Positions 1 to 5,176 of a DNA stretch of 6,396 nt are shown here, piece by piece. The stretch comes from an uncultured Ruminococcus sp. Its GTDB lineage: Bacteria > Bacillota > Clostridia > Oscillospirales > Acutalibacteraceae. How positions within the stretch are numbered: position 1 is the first letter of the stretch; every line of letters starts with the position of its first letter. The translations under genes and the position numbers were made by a program. The notes beneath the pieces are model-generated. The model was not told the origin of the DNA. It made no database searches and saw only the letters and a list, made by a program, of their open reading frames with translations. The stretch covers positions 1-6,396 of the forward strand of contig CACXGJ010000115.1 of NCBI GenBank assembly GCA_902767125.1, in the 5' to 3' direction.

Positions 1-33
1 GATGCAAAATCAAGCTAATTTGAAATTATTGTA

Positions 34-62
34 TTGCAATATTTGGGAAAGTGTGTTAAAAT
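34..62 (+). promoter_or_regulatory. Candidate sigma-A promoter of glyQS
   Basis: A -35 element TTGCAA (34-39) is followed after exactly 17 bp by TAAAAT (57-62). A TG at 54-55 gives an extended -10. Transcription would start near 69, leaving a leader of about 27 nt before the ATG. Glycyl-tRNA synthetase genes of Firmicutes are often controlled by a T-box leader. A leader this short cannot hold one, and no T-box sequence is visible in the 95 bases upstream of the gene. The -35 overlaps a 10-bp palindrome, TATTGCAATA (32-41), which may be chance. Confidence 0.5.
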
Positions 63-95
63 TCAGTCATACATTTTTTTTGGAGTGATTTTAAA

Positions 96-1472
96 ATGAA
101 AAATACGGAAAAAACTATGGATAAAATTGTCGCTCTCTGCAAAGGCAGAGGCTTTGTATATCCCGGTTCCGAAATTTACGGCGGTCTGGCTAATACATGG
201 GATTACGGTCCTTTGGGTTCGGCTCTTAAAAACAATATCAAAAACGCATGGCTCAAAAAATTCGTTCAGGAAAATAAATATAATGTTGGTCTTGATTCGG
301 CTATCCTGATGAATCCTCAGACATGGGTGGCTTCGGGTCATCTCGGAGGATTTTCAGACCCTCTGATGGACTGCCGTGAATGTAAGACCCGTCACCGTGC
401 GGATAATCTTATCGAGGATTTTGACGGCACAAATGTTGCAGGCTGGTCAAATCAGCAGATGATGGACTATATCAAGGAAAAGTCTATCCCCTGTCCAAAC
501 TGCGGCAAGCATAATTTCACCGACATCCGTCAGTTCAACCTCATGTTCAAGACATTTCAGGGTGTTACCGAGGACAGCAAAAGCGAATTGTATCTCCGTC
601 CCGAGACAGCACAGGGCATATTCGTAAACTTCGCCAATATTCAGCGTACAAGCCGTAAAAAAGTACCTTTCGGCGTTGCACAGATAGGTAAATCTTTCAG
701 AAATGAAATTACTCCGGGTAATTTCATCTTCCGTGTACGTGAGTTTGAACAGATGGAGCTTGAATTTTTCTGCAAGCCCGGTACCGATCTTGAATGGTTC
801 GATTACTGGAGAAGCTTCTGCCGTGACTGGCTCTATTCTCTTAATATCAAGCCCGAAAATCTCCGTCTGCGTGACCACTCTAAAGAAGAACTTTGCTTCT
901 ATTCAAAGGCTACAACCGATTTTGAATATATGTTCCCGTTCGGCTGGGGTGAGCTTTGGGGCGTTGCAGACAGAACTGACTATGACCTTACACAGCACAT
1001 CAATACAAGCGGTAAATCTCTTGATTATTTCGATCCCCAGACAAATGAAAGATACATCCCTTATGTCATTGAACCGTCACTCGGTGTTGAACGTCTGTTC
1101 CTTGCCGTTATGACAGAGGCTTATGACGAGGAGGTTATCGACGAAAAGGATACCCGTGTGGTACTCCGCTTCCATCCTGCACTTGCTCCCGTTAAAGCCG
1201 CTGTTCTGCCGCTTTCAAAGAAGCTCGCTGAAAGTGCGGAAAAGGTTTATGATATGCTCTCAAAGAACTTTATGACGGAATATGATGATGCAGGCTCTAT
1301 CGGCAAACGCTATCGCCGTCAGGATGAAATAGGTACTCCCTTCTGTATCACATATGACTTCGACAGCGTTGAAGACAACTGTGTAACTGTCCGTGACAGA
1401 GATACCATGTCACAGGAAAGAGTTGCCATAGACAAATTGGTCGAGTATATCAACGAGAAAATAAAATTCTGA
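96..1472 (+). CDS. glyQS: Glycyl-tRNA synthetase, homodimeric (alpha2) type
   Basis: This cytoplasmic class II aminoacyl-tRNA synthetase charges tRNA-Gly with glycine using ATP (EC 6.1.1.14). The protein has 458 residues, a normal length for the bacterial single-chain type, which is unrelated to the alpha2beta2 GlyQ/GlyS enzyme. The N-terminus has the family motif GFVYPGSEIYGG. A zinc-binding insertion carries two CxxC pairs (C93/C96 and C133/C136). Class II motif 2 is FRNE at 201-204 with R202, followed by FRVREFEQMELEFF, and motif 3 contains GVER with R333. Residues from about 360 form the anticodon-binding domain, with the typical AGSIGKRYRRQDEIGTPF stretch and VTVRDRDTMSQERV. The ATG at 96 is preceded by TGGAG (81-85) at about 10 nt. 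A second in-frame ATG at 117 has no such site. The gene stands alone, with its own promoter candidate and terminator. Confidence 0.97.
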   Translation: MKNTEKTMDKIVALCKGRGFVYPGSEIYGGLANTWDYGPLGSALKNNIKNAWLKKFVQENKYNVGLDSAILMNPQTWVASGHLGGFSDPLMDCRECKTRHRADNLIEDFDGTNVAGWSNQQMMDYIKEKSIPCPNCGKHNFTDIRQFNLMFKTFQGVTEDSKSELYLRPETAQGIFVNFANIQRTSRKKVPFGVAQIGKSFRNEITPGNFIFRVREFEQMELEFFCKPGTDLEWFDYWRSFCRDWLYSLNIKPENLRLRDHSKEELCFYSKATTDFEYMFPFGWGELWGVADRTDYDLTQHINTSGKSLDYFDPQTNERYIPYVIEPSLGVERLFLAVMTEAYDEEVIDEKDTRVVLRFHPALAPVKAAVLPLSKKLAESAEKVYDMLSKNFMTEYDDAGSIGKRYRRQDEIGTPFCITYDFDSVEDNCVTVRDRDTMSQERVAIDKLVEYINEKIKF

Positions 1473-1515
1473 TTATAAGTGTTTTTTCATACGAAACCTT
1501 CCTTTTTAAAATTTT

Positions 1516-1564
1516 GCAAACCGGCGGCGGATATTATTACAGTATCTGCCGCCGTTTTGCATTA
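1516..1564 (+). terminator. Rho-independent terminator of glyQS
   Basis: The left arm 1516-1533 pairs with the right arm 1543-1560 (18 bp with one A-C mismatch and one G-U pair) around a 9-nt loop. The GC-rich core CGGCGGC/GCCGCCG is followed by TTTTGCATTATTT. It lies 43 bases after the glyQS stop and before the ilvE promoter, so it separates the two genes. Confidence 0.85.
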
Positions 1565-1603
1565 TTTCAATTCAAAAATTGCATTTTTGGTCTTATTGAC
1601 ATA

Positions 1604-1632
1604 TTGACATAAAAAAAAATTAGTGATATTAT
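1604..1632 (+). promoter_or_regulatory. Sigma-A promoter of ilvE, extended -10
   Basis: A perfect -35 TTGACA (1604-1609) is followed after 17 bp by TATTAT (1627-1632). TG at 1624-1625 makes an extended -10. Transcription should start near 1639, leaving a leader of about 32 nt, too short for a T-box or an attenuator. A second TTGACA sits 8 bp upstream (1596-1601) because ATTGACAT is tandemly duplicated at 1595-1610. Only the downstream copy has correct spacing. Confidence 0.75.
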
Positions 1633-1670
1633 ATTTCTTGTAATTCATTTTCTGAAAGGAAGTCCTGACA

Positions 1671-2696
1671 ATGGATAAGAAAAATATAGACTGGTCAAGT
1701 CTCGGATTCGGATATATCAAAACCGACAAGAGATTCGTTTCAACCTACAAGGACGGTGCATGGGACGAGGGTACTCTTATTGATGACGATATGATAACAA
1801 TGAGTGAATGTGCGTGCGTTCTTCAATATTCACAGACGATTTTTGAAGGTCTTAAAGCATACGAAACTCAAGACGGAAAAACCGTTGTATTCCGTCCCGA
1901 CCTCAATGCGGAAAGACTTGCAAATTCTTCAAGACGTATGGAAATGCCCGTATATCCCGAAGATAAATTCATTGAAGCTGTTGAAAAGGTTGTCCGTGCA
2001 AACAAGGCTTTCGTTCCACCCTACGGAACAGGTGCTACTCTCTATTTGAGACCGTTTATGTTCGGCATAAACCCTGTTATCGGTGTAAAGCCTGCCGATG
2101 AATTTCAGTTCAGAATTTTTGCAACTCCCGTCGGTCCTTATTTCAAAGGCGGTGCAAAGCCTATTACCATCAAAGTAAGTGATTTCGACAGAGCCGCTCC
2201 TCACGGCACAGGCTACATCAAAGCAGGTCTTAACTATGCTATGAGCCTTCATGCAATCGTTACAGCTCACAAAGAGGGCTTTGACGAAAATATGTATCTT
2301 GATGCAGGTACAAGAACCAAGGTCGAAGAAACACGCGGTGCTTACTTCCTCTTTGTTACAAAAGACAATAAAGTCGTTACTCCTAAATCAAACAGCATCC
2401 TTCCTTCGATCACAAGACGTTCTCTTATGGTCGTTGCAAAGGACTATCTCGGTCTTGAAGTCGAGGAAAGAGAAATCTACTTCGATGAAGTCAAAGACTT
2501 TGCAGAATGTGGTCTGTGCGGAACCGCTGCTGTTATATCACCTGTCGGAAAGATATATGATCACGGCAATGAGATATGCTTCCCCAGCGGTATGGATGAA
2601 ATGGGACCTGTTACAAAGAAGCTCTATGAAACTCTCACAGGTATCCAGATGGGCAGAATCGAAGCTCCAAAAGGCTGGATAAGAGTTATTGAGTGA
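1671..2696 (+). CDS. ilvE: Branched-chain amino acid aminotransferase (class IV, PLP)
   Basis: IlvE transfers amino groups between leucine, isoleucine or valine and 2-oxoglutarate (EC 2.6.1.42), the last step of branched-chain amino acid synthesis, in the cytoplasm. The 341-residue length and motifs fit the longer, eukaryote-like bacterial group. Visible landmarks are LQYSQTIFEGLKAY (51-64), LYLRPFMFG (from 124), the PLP-binding lysine K184 in GTGYIKAGLNYAMS, a VEETRGAYF segment with E219/E220 where the glutamate facing the PLP nitrogen normally lies, CGTAAVISPVG (283-293), and the C-terminal TGIQMGRIEAPKGW. C280 and C283 form a CxxC just before GTAA; whether it is redox-active is unknown. 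The ATG follows GAAAGGAAG (1654-1662) at good spacing. The gene has its own promoter and terminator, with no other ilv or leu genes nearby. The stop codon lies within a tandem heptamer repeat, so the repeat may define the exact C-terminus. Confidence 0.95.
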   Translation: MDKKNIDWSSLGFGYIKTDKRFVSTYKDGAWDEGTLIDDDMITMSECACVLQYSQTIFEGLKAYETQDGKTVVFRPDLNAERLANSSRRMEMPVYPEDKFIEAVEKVVRANKAFVPPYGTGATLYLRPFMFGINPVIGVKPADEFQFRIFATPVGPYFKGGAKPITIKVSDFDRAAPHGTGYIKAGLNYAMSLHAIVTAHKEGFDENMYLDAGTRTKVEETRGAYFLFVTKDNKVVTPKSNSILPSITRRSLMVVAKDYLGLEVEEREIYFDEVKDFAECGLCGTAAVISPVGKIYDHGNEICFPSGMDEMGPVTKKLYETLTGIQMGRIEAPKGWIRVIE

Positions 2697-2750
2697 GAAG
2701 TGAGAAGTTAGGAGTGAGAAACGAAAATACTCCACACTCCTAACTTTCAC
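2692..2750. repeat. Heptanucleotide tandem repeat with inverted copy
   Basis: Four consecutive 7-bp units read AGTGAGA, AGTGAGA, AGTTAGG, AGTGAGA (2692-2719). After an 18-nt spacer, the same unit sequence occurs in inverted orientation. The 12-bp arm 2705-2716 (AAGTTAGGAGTG) is perfectly complementary to 2735-2746, and pairing extends outward with one bulged base to about 2700-2750. The first unit supplies the ilvE stop codon (TGA at 2694-2696). Short heptamer repeats of this style occur as dispersed elements in some bacterial genomes. Whether this one is dispersed cannot be judged from one window. It could also act as a 3'-end hairpin for the ilvE mRNA. Confidence 0.75.
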
Positions 2751-2776
2751 AAGGTGTATATGAAGTGACAATACAG

Positions 2777-2830
2777 AACAGGCGATACGGAAATTTTTAT
2801 GTTTCCCTATCGCCTGTTTGCGTTATTTTT
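2777..2830 (+). terminator. Rho-independent terminator downstream of ilvE
   Basis: AACAGGCGATA (2777-2787) pairs perfectly with TATCGCCTGTT (2808-2818). After a C-C mismatch, GGAAA (2789-2793) pairs with TTTCC (2802-2806), closing an 8-nt loop. The run TTGCGTTATTTTTT follows. It ends the ilvE transcript about 80 bases after the stop and insulates the LysM gene. Confidence 0.85.
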
Positions 2831-2898
2831 TATCCCAAAAGACAATATATATGAATATACTGTTACAAGAAAAATTATTTTCAAAAGGAGTTTTTTAA

Positions 2899-3414
2899 AT
2901 GGAAACAGTCATATACATTGTCAAACAGGGGGACACTCTCTGCGACATTGCCAAAAAATACAATACCACCTCTAACATGATAGCACGCTACAACGGTCTT
3001 ATTGATACCGATATTCTCGAAATGGACAAAATTATCAGGATTCCCGTTTCCACTATCCCAAATATGGGGACTTCAATGGAATACACTATACAAAGCGGTG
3101 ACACTCTGGCAAAAATAGCCGAACAATACGGCACTACCGTTGAGGCTCTTGCAAAACTAAACGGCATTGCCGATCCCGATAAAATATGGGCAGGAGATGT
3201 TATCAAAATCCCTGTGTATGCTTCAACTATGCCAATGCCGATACCCGAAATACATGATGATGACAGGATGATAAAATACATTGTCCAAGAGGGCGATACC
3301 CTATGGAAAATAGCAAAACGATTCAATGTCAAGTTAGCCGATATTATCAATCTCAACAGGCTTACCGATCCCGACTGCATCTATCCCGACCAGGTTATAA
3401 TTATCCCCGAATAA
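2899..3414 (+). CDS. Small protein of three LysM domains
   Basis: The 171-residue protein is almost entirely LysM repeats, domains that bind N-acetylglucosamine-containing glycans such as peptidoglycan. The repeats run at about 5-50 (VKQGDTLCDIAKKYN, ending IRIPV), 61-106 (IQSGDTLAKIAEQYG, ending IKIPV) and 125-171 (VQEGDTLWKIAKRFN, ending IIIPE). The linkers are short; the second, about 107-124, is rich in proline, methionine and aspartate. There is no signal peptide, membrane segment, sortase signal or catalytic domain. The ATG at 2899 follows AAAGGAG (2884-2890) with 8 nt between, so a missed upstream signal sequence is unlikely. The protein might be exported in an unrecognised way, act inside a forespore or mother cell (some spore-coat proteins carry LysM domains and no signal peptide), or be carried as a partner protein. 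The exact role is unknown. No convincing promoter was found in the AT-rich stretch 2831-2883. It is convergent with the flippase gene. Confidence 0.93.
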   Translation: METVIYIVKQGDTLCDIAKKYNTTSNMIARYNGLIDTDILEMDKIIRIPVSTIPNMGTSMEYTIQSGDTLAKIAEQYGTTVEALAKLNGIADPDKIWAGDVIKIPVYASTMPMPIPEIHDDDRMIKYIVQEGDTLWKIAKRFNVKLADIINLNRLTDPDCIYPDQVIIIPE

Positions 3415-3421
3415 AAAATAT

Positions 3422-3458
3422 GACGGTCTGCTGTTACTCGCAGACCGTCTTTTTCTTT
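3422..3458. terminator. Bidirectional terminator between convergent genes
   Basis: GACGGTCTGC (3422-3431) and GCAGACCGTC (3440-3449) form a perfect 10-bp stem with an 8-nt loop. Reading plus, the hairpin is followed by TTTTTCTTT and ends the LysM transcript 8 bases after its stop. Reading minus, it is followed by ATATTTTTTATTC and ends the flippase transcript. The minus-strand stop codon TAA (3436-3434) lies inside the loop. The plus-strand U-tract is the antisense of the flippase codons for three lysines near its C-terminus. Confidence 0.88.
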
Positions 3459-4912
3459 GTCAAGAATAAAATGAATACATAAAATGCAAGGCATATAACT
3501 ATTTTCAGAATGAAATTTACCGAGATGAATCTTACTAAAATACATGGCATCACTACGCTCATTATCGGAAATACTATCCATTCAAATACCTTTATCTTTA
3601 TTTCCGTGACCTTTATCAGCCTTGCTATACTCATCAGTGTATTCAACAGCTCACTCACAATTATTACTACTATTATCCCTTTTATTCCCATTTTCGGTAG
3701 AAGTATATACGTCAGCATCACTCTTATTATTGAATCTATTATATTGAAAATAAGATAGCTCGTCTGCTCGTTCAAGCCCTTTAATATCCCGTCGACCACC
3801 GAATCCAGATACATGAAAGGTATCACAGGTGCAAGAACCGCTAAAAATATCCCTGCTGTGTCATTGTGATAAAGAGCCTGACAGATATTTCGGGAGAAAA
3901 ATATAAATATCACCGTGACGGGAATCGAATACAATAGTGTTAATCTGAACATCTTTTCGGAAATATGCCTGATACTTTTGATATGCCTTTTGGTAAAGGC
4001 TTCGGACATTTCGGGAACTATCAATGATGCAAACGGCAATATAAATACCGTCGGGAAGACCAATACAGGCATTGCCATACCGTTTATTATCCCGTACTGT
4101 GCAAGGGCATTTACACTGTCAGAGCCGTTTTTCTTCAGTCCCAAGGGTATCAGAACATTTTCTACAGCACTCAATCCGCTCCTTAAACATGAATTTGCCA
4201 TTACGGGAACAGCTACGGGAATCATTTTCCTTACAAGTCCGTCAGCCTTTTTACTCCTGCAAGACAATTTCCTTACATCAAATATATAGCACACTATCGA
4301 ATATATAAATGAAATGACCTCTGCCATAGTCGTTCCCAATACTGCCGTACAGCAGGCTTTTTCGAGTGTATCGGGCTTTGACAGTGCAAATGCAAGGGCA
4401 AACACTCCCATCTCGATTACCTGCTCTAAAAGCTGTTCGACCGAGGTCTGCACAGTCTGCCGTCTTGCAACAAAATATCCCCTTATACAAGCCGATACCG
4501 CCATGAACGGCAAACTCGGTGCAAGAAATTTCAATGACATTGCAGTCCTTGTATCCCTCAAAAAACTCTCTGCTGTCAGGTCTGACGTGAAAAACATTAC
4601 ACTTCCCAATGCTGTCCCCAGCATGAATGATACTGCTATACACTTTTCGACGGAATATTTGGCTTTGCCGTACTCTCCCCTTGCGGTGAAGTCGGAAAAT
4701 AATCTTGTGGCTGTCAGTGATATCCCCGTTGTCGATACAGCCGCATAAAAGATATATACACTTATGATGAGCTGATAAAGCCCTATTCCCTCCGCTCCTA
4801 TCGTATCTGCCATAAATACACGGAAAAACATATTCATACTCCGTATTATCAACGCTGATATTGCCATTATAATTCCGTTTTTGAGAAACAACTGTTTCTG
4901 TATGAAAAACAC
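3434..4912 (-). CDS. SpoVB/MurJ-like polysaccharide flippase (MOP superfamily)
   Basis: This polytopic membrane protein of up to 492 residues has about 13 strongly hydrophobic segments spread over its whole length. Such proteins flip lipid-linked sugars, for example lipid II or polysaccharide precursors, across the cytoplasmic membrane. Family features are the N-terminal FLKNG lead-in, IGAEGIGLYQL (38-48), a TTGISLTATRL segment (61-71), RGYFVARR (144-151), and E163-Q164 in LLEQVIEMG. These match the SpoVB/oligosaccharide flippase group more than drug-type MATE pumps. SpoVB itself is needed for spore cortex synthesis in Bacillus, but paralogues abound, so I give no symbol. The boundary uses the outermost in-frame start, GTG at 4912. 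That GTG overlaps the Shine-Dalgarno sequence, and the true start may be an ATA at 4903 or a TTG at 4891. The gene is convergent with the LysM gene and divergent from the ABC transporter. Confidence 0.88.
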   Translation of the reverse strand: MFFIQKQLFLKNGIIMAISALIIRSMNMFFRVFMADTIGAEGIGLYQLIISVYIFYAAVSTTGISLTATRLFSDFTARGEYGKAKYSVEKCIAVSFMLGTALGSVMFFTSDLTAESFLRDTRTAMSLKFLAPSLPFMAVSACIRGYFVARRQTVQTSVEQLLEQVIEMGVFALAFALSKPDTLEKACCTAVLGTTMAEVISFIYSIVCYIFDVRKLSCRSKKADGLVRKMIPVAVPVMANSCLRSGLSAVENVLIPLGLKKNGSDSVNALAQYGIINGMAMPVLVFPTVFILPFASLIVPEMSEAFTKRHIKSIRHISEKMFRLTLLYSIPVTVIFIFFSRNICQALYHNDTAGIFLAVLAPVIPFMYLDSVVDGILKGLNEQTSYLIFNIIDSIIRVMLTYILLPKMGIKGIIVVIIVSELLNTLMSIARLIKVTEIKIKVFEWIVFPIMSVVMPCILVRFISVNFILKIVICLAFYVFILFLTKKKTVCE

Positions 4913-4920
4913 CTCTTTTC
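4912..4920 (-). promoter_or_regulatory. Shine-Dalgarno of the flippase gene
   Basis: On the minus strand GAAAAGAGG (4920-4912) runs directly into the GTG at 4912-4910, making AGAGGTG, a typical Shine-Dalgarno shape. The distance is too short for that GTG to be the start. Eight nucleotides downstream of GAGG, in frame, is ATA (4903-4901). The next TTG (4891-4889) is 20 nt away, and the first ATG (4867-4865) is inside the first membrane segment. Confidence 0.55.
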
Positions 4921-4928
4921 AATCAGCA

Positions 4929-4958
4929 ATTATGGGAAGTCGACTGAACATTTTTGAA
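4929..4958 (-). promoter_or_regulatory. Weak candidate promoter of the flippase gene
   Basis: On the minus strand TTCAAA (4958-4953) is followed after 18 bp by CATAAT (4934-4929), a reasonable -10 with a poor -35. Transcription would start near 4922, just upstream of the ribosome binding site. The spacer contains the palindrome AGTCGACT (4938-4945), which recurs near the divergent promoter and may be an operator. No better promoter was seen in the intergenic region. Confidence 0.35.
4937..4950 (+). repeat. AGTCGACT-type motif, copy 1
   Basis: AAGTCGACTGAACA matches AAGTTGACTAAACA at 5108-5121 in 12 of 14 positions. It also shares AGTCGACTG with the centre of the palindrome at 5076-5093. It lies in the spacer of the candidate flippase promoter. 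It may be an operator half or full site. Confidence 0.4.
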
Positions 4959-4959
4959 T

Positions 4960-4989
4960 GGGTGTAGGGTTGTGTAGGGTTGTGTAGGG
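4960..4989 (+). repeat. Three 10-bp G-rich repeats; G-quadruplex-type motif
   Basis: GGTGTAGGGT (4961-4970) is followed by two identical TGTGTAGGGT units (4971-4980 and 4981-4990). Counting the G at 4960, there are four GGG runs at 4960-4962, 4967-4969, 4977-4979 and 4987-4989, separated by 4, 7 and 7 bases. This meets the usual G3N1-7 pattern for an intramolecular G-quadruplex on the plus strand. It sits upstream of both candidate divergent promoters. Confidence 0.7.
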
Positions 4990-5070
4990 TTTCCTATACC
5001 TTTCATATAAAAAAATAAAAATTTCAATATATATAAAAAGTTCTGTACAACCATACACAACCCTACACCC
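4960..5070. repeat. Long inverted repeat around an AT-rich core
   Basis: The arm 4960-4983 is complementary to 5047-5070 at 23 of 24 positions. The arms are built of 10-bp units, with a third unit on the left side. The 63 bases between them are mostly A and T, especially 5001-5040. The element lies between two divergent promoters and is probably not transcribed from either. It could be a regulatory array, a cruciform-forming element, or the remnant of a small non-coding mobile element. No coding capacity is seen. Confidence 0.7.
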
Positions 5071-5075
5071 TTTGA

Positions 5076-5093
5076 GTAACAGTCGACTGTTAC
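5076..5093. promoter_or_regulatory. 18-bp perfect palindrome, probable operator
   Basis: GTAACAGTC is followed immediately by its exact reverse complement GACTGTTAC. The site is centred about 29 bp upstream of the -35 of the ABC transporter promoter. A gapless 18-bp palindrome suits a dimeric transcription factor. The core AGTCGACTG is repeated at 4938-4946, and a relative covers the -35 at 5111. The regulator is not in the window. Confidence 0.5.
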
Positions 5094-5107
5094 CTGCAAA
5101 TTTTTTT

Positions 5108-5121
5108 AAGTTGACTAAACA
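5108..5121 (+). repeat. AGTYGACT-type motif, copy overlapping a -35
   Basis: AAGTTGACTAAACA differs from copy 1 at 4937-4950 at two positions, and includes the -35 hexamer TTGACT of the ABC transporter promoter. A protein bound here would be expected to block RNA polymerase. Alternatively the similarity is partly due to the -35 consensus itself. Confidence 0.35.
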
Positions 5122-5139
5122 CCACTTATATTGTACAAT
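5111..5139 (+). promoter_or_regulatory. Sigma-A promoter of the ABC transporter gene
   Basis: TTGACT (5111-5116) and TACAAT (5134-5139) are separated by exactly 17 bp. Transcription should start near 5146, leaving about 31 nt before the ATG at 5177. The -10 lies inside the 14-bp perfect palindrome 5128-5141 (ATATTGT/ACAATAT), which is well placed for repression. Confidence 0.65.
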
Positions 5140-5141
5140 AT
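5128..5141. promoter_or_regulatory. 14-bp palindrome over the -10, candidate operator
   Basis: ATATTGT is followed by its exact reverse complement ACAATAT. The element covers the whole -10 hexamer TACAAT. Palindromes of this kind over a drug-exporter promoter are typical of local repressor control. AT-richness raises the chance of coincidence. Confidence 0.4.
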
Positions 5142-5162
5142 TGGGAGAAAATATATTTTTTT

Positions 5163-5170
5163 GAAAGGAA
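5163..5170 (+). promoter_or_regulatory. Shine-Dalgarno that decides the ABC gene start
   Basis: GAAAGGAA (5163-5170) directly abuts an ATG at 5171 and lies 8 nt (measured from AGG) before a second in-frame ATG at 5177. The spacing favours 5177. This also gives the usual N-terminus for the family, MFRLRRFLKNYKLQ. Confidence 0.65.
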
Positions 5171-5176
5171 ATGACT

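Noticed and set aside
1..95. T-box leader for glyQS
   Set aside because: No T-box sequence or antiterminator is visible, and the promoter candidate leaves only about 27 nt of leader. A promoter further upstream, outside the window, cannot be excluded.
447..878. Minus-strand open frame of about 143 codons inside glyQS
   Set aside because: It lies wholly antisense to a strongly conserved synthetase, has no recognisable domain or ribosome binding site, and is explained by codon bias of the real gene.
2839..2883. Promoter of the LysM gene, including sporulation sigma factor types
   Set aside because: TATACT at 2856-2861 resembles a -10, but no -35 or sporulation-type partner stands at a proper distance. 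The AT-richness makes the match uninformative.
4314..4748. Plus-strand open frame of about 144 codons opposite the flippase
   Set aside because: It is the antisense shadow of a membrane protein gene. Its composition mirrors the hydrophobic codons and no family features appear.
4960..5070. CRISPR array or plasmid-type replication origin
   Set aside because: Units are 10 bp, contiguous and without spacers, so it is not CRISPR. Iteron-like layout with an AT-rich core recalls an origin, but no replication gene is nearby.
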